From assembly GCA_008636105.1 (NCBI GenBank), contig VSDH01000024.1, positions 1 to 46,012 of the forward strand: a DNA stretch of 46,012 nt, in the 5' to 3' direction. Origin of the DNA: Candidatus Scalindua sediminis (GTDB lineage Bacteria; Planctomycetota; Brocadiia; Brocadiales; Scalinduaceae). Each line of letters starts with the position of its first letter. Position 1 is the stretch's first letter. Below are positions 33,788 to 42,417 of the stretch, piece by piece. Position numbers and translations under genes: made by a program. Under the pieces are notes generated by a model. The model had not been told where the DNA came from and ran no database searches. It saw nothing but the letters and a program-made list of their open reading frames with translations.

Positions 33788-34330
33788 CTATTTATTATTC
33801 AGGAGATTTGAAATTTTTCTCAATATTAAGTCCGGCAGTGAATTCCTGTTGTCCATTGTTACTTCATTTATTTCTATATCTTCCCTGTTCTTTACTTCCA
33901 GTATAAAATCGTCTCCACCAAACGTAATTGTGCCTATAACGATATTTGATGCATCAAGGGCATTGGTGGTTGCTTGTTTGAAGGCCTTAGAAAAACATTC
34001 CATCTTTCCAATTTCATCGAGTATTATGATATTACTCTTTATGGGAGTGATTGAAGGCACCGCAATGTTTTCAATATTCTCAATACTTACGCCATATCTT
34101 CTTATATGAAAATCAGACTTAATTTCCTGATGAGCAAGATAACCCCTTCCACCATCAAGGGTCTTCATTAAAAAGCCGACTCTTTTACCATTTACTCTCT
34201 CTTCTTCAGTATAAAATCCATTAGTGGGATGATCCAGATTTTCAATTACTTTTTTGATGACAGTGGTTTTTCCTGAAGAAGGAGCACCTGTTAGGAAAAT
34301 GTTTTTCTTTGTATTCATATGAAAAAACAT
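33788..34330 (-). CDS. THEP1-type nucleoside triphosphatase
   Basis: A 180-residue P-loop protein. Walker A is FLTGAPSSGKTTVIKKV and Walker B is NIIILDEIGKMECFS; the family phrase GFYTEEERVNGKRVGF lies between, with DPxL-like FHIRRYGVSIENIE. This matches the THEP1 (NTPase_1, Aquifex aq_1292) family, which hydrolyses NTPs and possibly acts on nucleotides or nucleic acids. The start could be ATG 34330 or ATG 34318 (MNTKKNIFLTG); the latter fits the family better. Cytosolic. Confidence 0.85.
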   Translation of the reverse strand: MFFHMNTKKNIFLTGAPSSGKTTVIKKVIENLDHPTNGFYTEEERVNGKRVGFLMKTLDGGRGYLAHQEIKSDFHIRRYGVSIENIENIAVPSITPIKSNIIILDEIGKMECFSKAFKQATTNALDASNIVIGTITFGGDDFILEVKNREDIEINEVTMDNRNSLPDLILRKISNLLNNK

Positions 34331-34393
34331 AATTTGCGATAGAGAGGGGTCTGTCTCTTGTTAATTGTTGCATTGAATAGTAAGGCCTTTCAC

Positions 34394-34675
34394 TTATTCA
34401 GTACGACTCGTTATTTCAATAAGGTGGTGCCCAAAATCGGTTTTGACCGGACCGTGAACTTTACCAACCTCAGCACTGAAAACCACTTTATCAAATTCCG
34501 GGACCATCTGACCCGGACCAAACTCCCCAAGGGCCCCACCTTGCTTGCCAGAAGGACACTGTGAGTGGCTCTCTGCTATTTTTACAAAATCAGCTCCTGC
34601 TTCAATCTGCGACTTGAGTTCATTGCATTCTTCCTCGGAAGACACCAAAATGTGACGTGCACTGGCTTTTGCCAT
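34394..34675 (-). CDS. Parvulin-type peptidyl-prolyl isomerase
   Basis: A 93-residue, single-domain parvulin (PpiC family). Typical motifs are ARHILVSSEEEC, SHSQCPSGKQGGALGEFGPG and HGPVKTDFGHHLIEI. It has no signal peptide, so it is cytosolic, like E. coli PpiC. It catalyses cis-trans isomerisation of prolyl bonds. A GGAG site lies nine bases before the ATG. Confidence 0.93.
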   Translation of the reverse strand: MAKASARHILVSSEEECNELKSQIEAGADFVKIAESHSQCPSGKQGGALGEFGPGQMVPEFDKVVFSAEVGKVHGPVKTDFGHHLIEITSRTE

Positions 34676-34726
34676 AACCTGCTCCTTTCTTGTTAAACTA
34701 AAAAGTTCTGCCGGTAGTATCCTGTT

Positions 34727-34891
34727 TTAGCTGCCTATCTTTATCTCTGATATGCCTAACACTTCCAGACTGTTTTCTACTAAGTACCGTATCTGGTCTT
34801 CTGCTTCTTTTTCGCTCTCTGCTTCTGCACTAACAATAAATACCTGTTCTCCTACTCTTTCCATACCAATTGTTACTCTGAATTCATACAT
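34727..34891 (-). CDS. 54-residue conserved-looking small protein
   Basis: A short frame with a GAGGGGA site eight bases before the ATG. Its 54 residues begin MYEFRVTIGMERVGEQVFIV and end with ISEIKIGS. The pattern of two beta strands, a Glu-rich helix (SAEAESEKEAEDQIRYLVEN) and a last strand suggests a compact alpha/beta fold. It lies between the parvulin and a small Cys-rich protein, all on the minus strand, and may be co-transcribed. Unknown function. Confidence 0.6.
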   Translation of the reverse strand: MYEFRVTIGMERVGEQVFIVSAEAESEKEAEDQIRYLVENSLEVLGISEIKIGS

Positions 34892-34971
34892 TTTTATATT
34901 CCCCTCTTATTACTATAGGTGGATCTTTTAATTACATAGATTGTTTTTCTTTTATTACTCTTCTAATCCAG

Positions 34972-35151
34972 CTAATCTTCAAGTGTTTTTTGAAGAAGTG
35001 TCAGGATATTCTTTTTTGTATCCTTTACACTCATTTCCCACTTTTCAGCTATCAGCTTTAAATCGTCCTCAGTTAAAGATGCTCCACCTTCAGATATTTT
35101 CCCTTTTCCCATTGGGTCGTCTGGTTCCTGACATCCGCAATTATAACACAT
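34972..35151 (-). CDS. Cys-rich small protein, MCYNCGC family
   Basis: A 59-residue protein starting MCYNCGCQEPDDPMGKGKIS, with the rest helical (SLTEDDLKLIAEKWEM and KKNILTLLQKTLED). GGGAGG precedes the ATG at good spacing. Small proteins beginning MCYNCGC with an acidic loop occur in diverse bacteria and archaea; the three N-terminal cysteines suggest a metal or redox site. It lies downstream of the FNR-type flavoprotein gene, which ends 108 bases upstream. No function is established to my knowledge. Confidence 0.65.
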   Translation of the reverse strand: MCYNCGCQEPDDPMGKGKISEGGASLTEDDLKLIAEKWEMSVKDTKKNILTLLQKTLED

Positions 35152-35258
35152 AGCATTAACCTCCCTTTTTAATATAAAAACTAAAATATTATTTTAACAG
35201 ATTTGGTCTAATAATTAAAACTCAATAGTTAAAACTAGAACACACAAAATACATTTAG

Positions 35259-36329
35259 CTAGAGTGGCTTTTTGCGCTCGGCGGCCTGACTGATCTTCTC
35301 ACTTATTAAGGTAATCCTTTGATCTCTGAGGCGTTTCTCATTTAGCCAATACGGGCTGGTGATTTCCTTGAAGGCATAGATAGCTGCCTGGATGCCCTCT
35401 GCCCATGCGACGGTGATTAGTTTGATGTCACCGTGGACATCACCGACAGCGAAGATCCCGTTTCGGCTCGTCTCATAGTAGGAATCAACAGCCATACTAC
35501 CATCTGCCTTCAGACGGACTTCCAGTCGCTTGAAGGTATCCTTTGCGGACAGGAATCCGATTTGAACTACAATCATGTCGCAATTTACTGTCTGCCCATT
35601 CGTTAACTTCAGGGCTATCATGTCGCCTGCAAACTCGGCAGTAGCGATCTCGCAATCCGTATGCAAGACACCGCCTGAATTGCTAACCCTCGCCAGGCTA
35701 TCCGCCTTGCCTAATGGAACATCTTCACGGATGATCTGCTCCACATGTCCGTTACGTTCAAGAATCATGACAGCGGCATCCAGCGCAGAGTCGCCACCAC
35801 CCACCACTACAACCCGTTGTCCGTCGTAGTCCCCGATCTTGGGAGTCTTGTAGTACACCTTCTTGGACTGAATGGCATCCAACACTGGGAGCTTGCGTGG
35901 AAAATGGAGGAGTCCCACGGCAATGATTACCTTGCGGCACAGATACGAGCCGTTGTTGGTAACTACACGCTTCAGTGGATCTTCCTTTTCTATCTGATCG
36001 GTATCTTCGATCGCGACCAGCTCCTCCTCGAAGTGAAACTGTATCTGAGCATCCAGGGCCTGACGAAAGACCCTGGCCGAGAGTTCGGCTCCGGTGATTC
36101 CATCCGGAAAGCCAGGGATGTCAACAATTCGCTTTTCCGCATAAAGAAACTGTGGTTGCCCCCCGGGCCTGTCCTTAGCCTCTATTACGAGCGTTGTAAG
36201 TCTTCGATGGGCCGTCGTGAGGCTTGCCGCCAGACCGGCTGGCCCCGCCCCAATGATAACAACGTCCCAGTAAGGGATATTGTCAAAATCAATGTCTTTG
36301 TCGAGTGTTGTTTCTTTGAAATCAGTCAT
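35259..36329 (-). CDS. Ferredoxin/flavodoxin-NADP+ reductase-like flavoprotein
   Basis: A 356-residue two-dinucleotide-fold enzyme of the thioredoxin reductase superfamily. The FAD site is VVIIGAGPAGLAASL and the NADPH site VVVVGGGDSALDAAV; GIFAVGDVHG closes the FAD domain. The redox CxxC of thioredoxin reductase is missing. Sequence such as GGQPQFLYAEKRIVDIPGFP instead matches the YumC-type ferredoxin-NADP+ reductase. It would move electrons between NADPH and ferredoxin or flavodoxin. The DNA is richer in G and C than most neighbours. A HEPN-like gene ends seven bases upstream, on the same strand. Confidence 0.85.
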   Translation of the reverse strand: MTDFKETTLDKDIDFDNIPYWDVVIIGAGPAGLAASLTTAHRRLTTLVIEAKDRPGGQPQFLYAEKRIVDIPGFPDGITGAELSARVFRQALDAQIQFHFEEELVAIEDTDQIEKEDPLKRVVTNNGSYLCRKVIIAVGLLHFPRKLPVLDAIQSKKVYYKTPKIGDYDGQRVVVVGGGDSALDAAVMILERNGHVEQIIREDVPLGKADSLARVSNSGGVLHTDCEIATAEFAGDMIALKLTNGQTVNCDMIVVQIGFLSAKDTFKRLEVRLKADGSMAVDSYYETSRNGIFAVGDVHGDIKLITVAWAEGIQAAIYAFKEITSPYWLNEKRLRDQRITLISEKISQAAERKKPL

Positions 36330-36336
36330 GTTAATT

Positions 36337-36840
36337 TCAACTAAGTTTAGAAATCGCTAACATACAAAGTAAATAAAGTATTTTCCGGGTTGGTGATAAA
36401 ATTTCTTTATCTCTAGGTCCTGATTCTGTTTTGAACCCGTGAGCGCGTTTGTTGCGTATTCTTTTTAAAATTTCTCCTAAATTAATAAGTGCTTTCCTGG
36501 GATCAGCTTCCCTTGATGATCTTATTTCCCCAATTGCCCTCATAGTTGAATCTTCATCCGGCTTCTCGTCAGGATCGGCAAGCACAGTTTCTAATGGCGG
36601 ATCCAGGAAGACCAACGAGTCTACGGATCCATCATTCAATAACCTTTTAATCTCTTCATCAGAAAAGTTTTCGACAAGCGCTGACATTCCTTTACTATCG
36701 CGTTCGCTTGCGCTTGCGCTTTTCATCAAACTTACAGCATTCGTCAATGCAACCCACAAGGCATCAACAGCTTCGCAATCGGGTAAAGATTGTGTGGATA
36801 CAATCTCAGATAGAATTTGTTCTTTTTCCGCGTTTTCCAT
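36337..36840 (-). CDS. HEPN-like protein, unknown
   Basis: A 167-residue soluble helical protein. The C-terminal part (ALINLGEILKRIRNKRAHGFKTESGPRD) has the R-x-x-x-x-H-like arrangement RIRNKRAHGFKT typical of HEPN nuclease-fold domains, where R and H form the RNA-cleaving site. The N-terminal half (MENAEKEQILSEIVSTQSL...) is charged and has no named motif. HEPN proteins often act as toxins, RNases or regulatory partners. The gene is directly upstream of the FNR-type flavoprotein (spacing seven bases). The assignment rests on pattern only. Confidence 0.5.
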   Translation of the reverse strand: MENAEKEQILSEIVSTQSLPDCEAVDALWVALTNAVSLMKSASASERDSKGMSALVENFSDEEIKRLLNDGSVDSLVFLDPPLETVLADPDEKPDEDSTMRAIGEIRSSREADPRKALINLGEILKRIRNKRAHGFKTESGPRDKEILSPTRKILYLLCMLAISKLS

Positions 36841-36943
36841 TTTATAGAGTTTTCAGGGACACTATACCTAACTTTGTCAATTAAGTATTATGTTTATCTG
36901 ACGAGCTTTCTGGCGGGCCTTTCCACTTATTATTTCTAATATT

Positions 36944-38014
36944 TTATTTTTCAAAAAGTTTTCTATATTCACCATATCCTTCTTTTTCTAAATCCTCTTT
37001 TGAAATGAAACGAAGAGCAGCTGAGTTTATACAATAGCGAAGTCCTGTCGGCATGGGACCATCATTAAATACATGCCCAAGGTGAGAATCAGCATATTTG
37101 CTTCTTACTTCTATTCTCTTCACAAAGAGCTTTCTTTCTTCAACTTCTACAATATTTTCAGGCTCAAGCGTTTTTGTAAAACTTGGCCACCCGGTTCCAG
37201 AATCATACTTGTCAACTGAGCTAAAAAGAGGTTCACCGGAAACAATATCAACGTAGATTCCCTCTTTTTTATTTTCCCAATATTCATTCCTGAATGGCCT
37301 TTCCGTACCATTTTCTTGAGTTACTTGATATTGTAATGGCTTCAATTTTTTTCTCAGTTCCTCATCAGTGGGTGTTTTAAATATTTTATGATTGTAACTA
37401 TGTATGGTGTCCATTTCTTTACCCCAAATCCTTTCTAAAAATTGGTCACGCCCCGAACCTTTTCTATATAATTCATACTTTATTGGACTTTTTTTATAAA
37501 AATCTTGATGGTATTCTTCAGCTTTATAAAATAAAGTAGCCTTAGTAATTTCAGTAACGATTTCTTTGTCGTATCGTCCAGATTTATTCAATTGTTCCTT
37601 CGACATCTCTGCTGAACGTTTTTGTTCTTCATTGTGATAAAAAATAGCTGTTCTATACTGTAAACCCCGATCAACAAATTGGCCACCCGGATCGGTTGGA
37701 TCTATTTGTTTCCAAAAAACATCAAGAAGTTCTGAATAACTTATTTTAGACGGATCATACGTTATTTGAACGGCTTCAAAATGAAAGGTTGTCCCTGACA
37801 AAACCTCTTCATATGTTGGATTAACCTTACGCCCACCTGTATAACCTGATATAACATCTGAAACACCTTCTAGTTCTTCGAAAGGATGTTCCATACACCA
37901 AAAACAGCCTCCAGCAAAGGTCGCTTTTTCACCTTTTGTTTCAGCAAATAAACTAGATGGTATAAGAAGTAAAACTAACATTAAAAAGAAGAGTTTAATG
38001 GTTTTTCCTAACAT
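36944..38014 (-). CDS. msrAB: Periplasmic methionine sulfoxide reductase MsrAB
   Basis: A fused MsrA-MsrB protein. The start is the ATG at 38014 ([10 protein letters not shown]), which has GGGAGG five bases upstream. A signal peptide (about 1-24) ends at LFAE. MsrA follows with the catalytic Cys in [17 protein letters not shown] and [15 protein letters not shown]. MsrB occupies about residues 215-340 with [25 protein letters not shown] and catalytic Cys in [11 protein letters not shown]. The two Zn-binding CxxC motifs of many MsrBs are absent. It repairs both R- and S-methionine sulfoxide in exported proteins; electrons probably come through a DsbD-like route. No dsbD is nearby. Confidence 0.93.
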   Translation of the reverse strand: MLGKTIKLFFLMLVLLLIPSSLFAETKGEKATFAGGCFWCMEHPFEELEGVSDVISGYTGGRKVNPTYEEVLSGTTFHFEAVQITYDPSKISYSELLDVFWKQIDPTDPGGQFVDRGLQYRTAIFYHNEEQKRSAEMSKEQLNKSGRYDKEIVTEITKATLFYKAEEYHQDFYKKSPIKYELYRKGSGRDQFLERIWGKEMDTIHSYNHKIFKTPTDEELRKKLKPLQYQVTQENGTERPFRNEYWENKKEGIYVDIVSGEPLFSSVDKYDSGTGWPSFTKTLEPENIVEVEERKLFVKRIEVRSKYADSHLGHVFNDGPMPTGLRYCINSAALRFISKEDLEKEGYGEYRKLFEK

Positions 38015-38032
38015 ATCTTCCTCCCTCACCAC

Positions 38033-38276
38033 CGGTCAAATTAATCACTTATCAAGATAGTTCAGTTAGCTTGGGTTATAAAATAAGTGCCTGCCTGTCC
38101 GACGCCTTGTTTGGCGGGCTTGCCCCCTCAGAACGCCCGCCTACCATTCGTCGGGCAGGGGTTCATCAGGGCGGGTGACGTGTCTTTCGGAGATGTTCCT
38201 TATTAATGAAAAGATGCCAATACGCCCCCTTTGGCTAATTATTTAACATTGCATATTAAATAAGAGCTGAGCTTCA
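38033..38276. other. GC-rich palindromic stretch
   Basis: No gene. Positions about 38091-38175 contain several palindromes: CTGCCTGTCCGACGCC...GGCGGGC and CCCGCCTACCATTCGTCGGGCAGG, members of the dispersed GC-rich family. They stand out strongly from the AT-rich surroundings. Confidence 0.55.
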
Positions 38277-39173
38277 TTAAGCAGCAATTAAAATGTGTTT
38301 AAGGGCATCTTCAAGTTCTGGATATTGGAAATGATATCCGACATCTAAAAGTTTTTTAGGTTCAACTCTTGTACTTGCAAGGAGAAGGTCATTTGCCATC
38401 TCACCAAAGGCAAATCTGGCCCCAAAGGCAGGCATTGGCATTATGGTCGGTCTTTTTAACACCCTGCCTAATGTCTTGGTGAATTCCCTGTTTGTCACAG
38501 GATTTGGAGACGTTACATTTACAGGGCCATGAAGTGAATCTGTAATTAATGCGTGATGGATAGCACCTGTAACATCGTCTATAGCTACCCAGCTCATGTA
38601 TTGTTTACCACTGCCTATTTTTCCTCCCATTCCCATCTTAAAAGGAGTTAACATCTTTGCCAGGCCACCACCTGCATTGCTGAGAACCATACCAAATCTT
38701 AGATTAACAACTCGAATACCTGCCTTTGAAACTTCCTTAGTAGCCGCCTCCCAATCAATGCACACGTCTGATAAAAATCCATTCCCTCTCGAACTATCTT
38801 CATTTAAAATCTCTGCATCTCTATCACCATAAAAACCTACTGCAGACGCACAGACAAAGACAGAAGGAGGGGGCTGGAGTTTCAGGACGTGTTCGCAAAG
38901 CCTTTTAGTACCTTCTATACGGCTGCTTCTTATTTTCTCCTTTTTTTCCTTAGTCCATTTTCCAGTCGCAATATTTTCTCCTGCCAGATGGACAAATCCA
39001 TCAATTCCATCAGTAAAAGCAGAATCCCAGCCTCCGTATTCCGGTTTCCAGGAAATTTCATTGTCTGTTGGATTTTCATGAAAAACTTTTCTAACAGTAA
39101 TATCTTTCCTTGATAAAAAGGAAACGAGACTAGAACCTATGAGACCCGAAGTACCCGTTACTACAACTATCAT
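38277..39173 (-). CDS. TIGR01777-family NAD-dependent epimerase-like protein
   Basis: A 298-residue extended short-chain dehydrogenase-like protein of the TIGR01777 (SulA/YfcH) group. It starts MIVVVTGTSGLIGSSLVSFL (Rossmann motif), and continues with GFVHLAGENIATGKWTKEKK, SAVGFYGDRD, INLRFGMVLS-like VNLRFGMVLSNAGGGL and the final MSWVAIDDVTGAIHHAL. Family members often lie near cell-envelope or DNA-repair genes; the reaction is not defined. AGGAGG eight bases before ATG supports the start. Confidence 0.9.
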   Translation of the reverse strand: MIVVVTGTSGLIGSSLVSFLSRKDITVRKVFHENPTDNEISWKPEYGGWDSAFTDGIDGFVHLAGENIATGKWTKEKKEKIRSSRIEGTKRLCEHVLKLQPPPSVFVCASAVGFYGDRDAEILNEDSSRGNGFLSDVCIDWEAATKEVSKAGIRVVNLRFGMVLSNAGGGLAKMLTPFKMGMGGKIGSGKQYMSWVAIDDVTGAIHHALITDSLHGPVNVTSPNPVTNREFTKTLGRVLKRPTIMPMPAFGARFAFGEMANDLLLASTRVEPKKLLDVGYHFQYPELEDALKHILIAA

Positions 39174-39323
39174 AACTATACCTCCTTAGAATTTAAAACA
39201 ATATAGCGTTGGTTTATAAAGACATAAGCTTCTCTCAAGTGAGAAGTTTTGTCTGATAATTTATTTATCACAGCTGATTCAAATCAGAATATCTACCCGG
39301 GAGACAATTTTACAGAATAAAGA

Positions 39324-39755
39324 CTATTCTATGAAGATGCGGTAAACGTGAGGAAAGCACCTGACAATTCTTACAGCCCGAAATTTTCCATCTTTTATTG
39401 AATAGTTACATTTGATGGTATGGCCAACCTTAAGCTGATTGAAACTTATTTTTTCCTCATCTGTAAACAAAGTGCCACCTCTTATTGATCTTATATTGTC
39501 TTCTTCTGCACCTAGATAGCAAACTGTGTCTTTTGAAAGCATTAATGGTTTATCACCTAATAGATCACATCCTTCCAGTTTTATTTCCATTTTCTCCAGA
39601 TCGATACTCTTTATCTTACCTTCGATTACGGCAAGACTTGTAGCACCTTCTGCAAAACCAGGCCAGTCAACAGATTTCCCGGCATATGCATTTGATCCAA
39701 ACAAAAATAATCCTAGAAAGAAGGCAACTATTATCAATTTCGTCTTCCTGTACAT
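39324..39755 (-). CDS. Exported small protein, unknown
   Basis: From ATG 39755 (MYRKTKLIIVAFFLGLFLFG), 143 residues with a clear signal peptide ending near AYAG. The mature part has short beta-strand-like segments (AVIEGKIKSIDLEKMEIKLE, KVGHTIKCNYSIKDGKFRAV). The chain has three Cys. An upstream GGAGGG lies eight bases before this ATG but only one base before the ATG AAA at 39761, which favours 39755. No known family. Periplasmic. Confidence 0.65.
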   Translation of the reverse strand: MYRKTKLIIVAFFLGLFLFGSNAYAGKSVDWPGFAEGATSLAVIEGKIKSIDLEKMEIKLEGCDLLGDKPLMLSKDTVCYLGAEEDNIRSIRGGTLFTDEEKISFNQLKVGHTIKCNYSIKDGKFRAVRIVRCFPHVYRIFIE

Positions 39756-39770
39756 TTTCATACCCTCCAT

Positions 39771-40092
39771 TTAGAATTAATTATTAAGTATTACAATTTT
39801 CTCTTATAACTTATAATAAATCAATTATCATGCCAACACTACTTAAATAACCAATTTTTAAACAAGAAATTCTAGATCATAAGTTGCCTGAAAATAAAAG
39901 ATTACGAAGCATTGTCTTTTTTCAAGGACCCAAGGCTTAAACGTTAATACAACGCACTTCGAAAAAGTCCAGATCTTTAGATTAAACAGTATACCCCGTT
40001 GGAATTTCGCAAAGCTAAGCTTAGCTTAGCTCTGCACGGGGCATTCCTATGGGGTAAAGAAAATTATATTATTTCCGGAAATATAGGTGACC
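39771..40092. repeat. Intergenic region with hairpin repeat 39992-40056
   Basis: No gene. TACCCCGTTGGAAT (39992-40005) and ATTCCTATGGGGTA (40043-40056) form arms of a long imperfect palindrome. In the loop AAGCTAAGCTTAGCTTAGCT is itself palindromic. It lies directly beyond the 3' end of the heme lipoprotein gene, between 40092 and the previous gene, so it may function as an mRNA 3' structure or a REP-like element. Confidence 0.55.
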
Positions 40093-40611
40093 CTATTCTA
40101 TTTCTATCCTTCTTCCAAAATCAGTAAATTCTAATTGCTTTTCCACGTCTTTTTTAAAACTTTTATGGCATGCATCACACGACTTTACTAAATTATCAAA
40201 TTCTAAATTTGCATTATCAGTGTCATGTTGTTTACTGCATAAAATTAACTTATTTATGGCACTGTTAAATTTGTTACTTAACATAATAAACTCGAGTGAA
40301 ATATCATTAGTTTCAATCATATATAGCGTTACACAATAAAAGCCTATACCTTCTTTGAGTTCTTGTGTCCACATATCCATTTCAACCCAATCATTGTTTT
40401 CCACAGCCCCTGACAATCTCCTCATCAACAGAGATGCCTTCTTCATGGTCCCTGCTAAACCTCCTTGTTTGGGCACGTATTTTTGTGCCTCTTCAACCCT
40501 TTCAACCTTTACTTCCTCAGACTTTTTACAGGAAGCAATGGAGATAGAAATTCCCAGGATTAAGGTCAATATTATTAATGAATACTTCATTTTTTTAACA
40601 AACAGTTTCAT
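40093..40611 (-). CDS. Monoheme c-type cytochrome-like lipoprotein
   Basis: A 172-residue precursor. The signal peptide ends in the lipobox SIASC (Cys28 would be lipidated). The mature chain is helical, with a heme-binding CDACH at Cys145-Cys148-His149, near the C-terminus as in cytochrome c'. The rest resembles the four-helix bundle of that family (ASLLMRRLSGAVENNDW, IMLSNKFNSAINKLILC). It should carry one covalent heme at the membrane surface and could serve electron transfer or gas/nitric-oxide binding. No other cytochrome gene is adjacent in this window. Confidence 0.75.
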   Translation of the reverse strand: MKLFVKKMKYSLIILTLILGISISIASCKKSEEVKVERVEEAQKYVPKQGGLAGTMKKASLLMRRLSGAVENNDWVEMDMWTQELKEGIGFYCVTLYMIETNDISLEFIMLSNKFNSAINKLILCSKQHDTDNANLEFDNLVKSCDACHKSFKKDVEKQLEFTDFGRRIEIE

Positions 40612-40763
40612 TTTAGGTCTTTAGGAGTTAAGGCTTTTAGCCTTTTATTTTAAACTACAAAATAAGTGATTGCCCGATGTGACCTTTGGCTGGCCTGGTC
40701 CTATTTATGTCCGTATTTGTTTCGAAGTTCGATATTCGATATTCGGATTTATTCTTTTTGTCC

Positions 40764-42005
40764 TTATTTATTACCATGTCCTTTTAACTCAAAGAATGTT
40801 ACCTCTATGAATATCTTCGTGCCCTCGCGTGATATCTCTATCAGGCAGGTATCTCCCGCCTTCTTCTTGCTGACATGGTGGATTACATCATATACCCCGC
40901 TGACACTCTCATCGTCCATTGACAGGATAATATCTCCTGCCTGCAGTTCGGCCTTCCCGGCAGGGCTGTCTTTCAACACACTTTCAATAACAACCTTATC
41001 TTCCTTTTCTTCTTTTTCATCTCGAACATCTGTAATCACAACACCCAGCATCACCTTCTTTTCCGGCTTGTGGAGCTTAATAACACGCACATAATCCGCA
41101 GGCTGCAGGGGTATATCCTTTGCAAAAAGCGGATGCTCATCTTCGGGCTTTAAATCCCTCAACTCGTATGTTGCTATGGTACGGTACGGGAGATGGTTCC
41201 TCCGAAACACCCTTTTAGGAACACCAAAATGATAAATGATGTGACCGCCTCCTATGAAGACCAGCAGCTTCTTGTCTTTTCCCTCCGGAGAAGACAGGTA
41301 CCTTGATATGCTGTCGGCCATAACATCCTCCCACACGCACTGAACCAGATAAAACCTTTCGAAGGCATCACTCATATCTGTATCCCCGTGTCCCTTCATT
41401 ATCCTTTCCAGATATCTTCTGTGATAGAAATCTTCAGTATCTATTTCAGGCAGGGACTCTCTTTCTTCCTTACTCAAACCTTCTAATCCATTTTCGCTTA
41501 TTATTTTCTGGAATCCTCTTGTAATATTCAGGGCAACAACTGGGATCTTATTGTCACGCGTAAAGTCCAGAATGTCTTTATACAGGTTATAATCAAAGCC
41601 CCACTCATGCCACCAGTCCGTTGAAGACAATAAATCCTTTTCACTGATCTCACCCACCGTCCATTTGTCAAGGACGTCCTGATGTGGCCTCTTAAACATC
41701 TCCATGCCAATCGCTATATTATCACCGTATCTCTTATAAAATTCCTTCAGTACCTGCATCTGTACGTCATGAGATTCCATGTTTGAATGAATCTCACCTA
41801 CATACACAATCCTTGCTCCGTCAAGTGAATCGGCAAGTTGTGAAAAGGTTATTTTCTCGCCGGTTGCAACATGGACAATATCACCCACGCTGATCTCAGC
41901 AGGAAAGTTCCTTGATCCTTCAGTTTCCGCAATGGTTGCTAATGAGCGGCAGCCCATGCTCATTACAATAATTACTGCCATAAGTAAAATTTTTTTGTTT
42001 AACAT
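40764..42005 (-). CDS. ChaN-type lipoprotein with C-terminal PDZ domain
   Basis: A 413-residue lipoprotein (lipobox SMGC, Cys19). Residues about 50-290 form a ChaN-like domain of the EreA/ChaN/TIKI superfamily: VYVGEIHSNMESHDVQMQVL, GMEMFKRPHQDVLDKW, DKKLLVFIGGGHIIYHFGVP (conserved His). The C-terminal 85 residues form a PDZ domain (IESVLKDSPAGKAELQAGDI, LSMDDESVSGVYDVIHHV). ChaN-type proteins bind heme or act in metal uptake; TIKI relatives are metalloproteases. A PDZ partner suggests a role in envelope protein processing. Gene ends 150 bases before the lipoprotein cytochrome gene, same direction. Confidence 0.85.
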   Translation of the reverse strand: MLNKKILLMAVIIVMSMGCRSLATIAETEGSRNFPAEISVGDIVHVATGEKITFSQLADSLDGARIVYVGEIHSNMESHDVQMQVLKEFYKRYGDNIAIGMEMFKRPHQDVLDKWTVGEISEKDLLSSTDWWHEWGFDYNLYKDILDFTRDNKIPVVALNITRGFQKIISENGLEGLSKEERESLPEIDTEDFYHRRYLERIMKGHGDTDMSDAFERFYLVQCVWEDVMADSISRYLSSPEGKDKKLLVFIGGGHIIYHFGVPKRVFRRNHLPYRTIATYELRDLKPEDEHPLFAKDIPLQPADYVRVIKLHKPEKKVMLGVVITDVRDEKEEKEDKVVIESVLKDSPAGKAELQAGDIILSMDDESVSGVYDVIHHVSKKKAGDTCLIEISREGTKIFIEVTFFELKGHGNK

Positions 42006-42417
42006 TAGTCTTATTTAATAGGTGCTGACCTATTTAGACTATCTTCATAACGTCTCGTACTATATTATTGATTTTAAAGGGTTCTTTAAAACCGTTTCCT
42101 ATTGCTTTTTGAATAGCCAGATACTCGATCATAGATGCTAGATATCAGATGAATATTTAGAAATCAAATGAGCTTTTTGCCCATTGATAAGCTCTTAATA
42201 GTACAATTAGATATAGAAATCAATTAATAATTTGACAATTTTCATAAATATTTAATAATATACGGAAATCATATACCTTAGTTTAATATATTGTTAGACT
42301 TAATTTTACCGATGAAATTTACAAAATGGCAATTAATAAAAATGAATGATAATTAAACCAATTCAAGATAAAATAATATAAAGTGAGTATCGCATTTCTG
42401 ACCATGCTGTAAAACAA
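42006..42417. other. AT-rich intergenic region before TA-like pair
   Basis: No gene on either strand. Strongly AT-rich, no clear repeats. The last 45 bases appear to encode the missing N-terminus of the following DUF4258 gene (EYRISDHAVKQ in frame) after a stop TAA. Confidence 0.5.
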
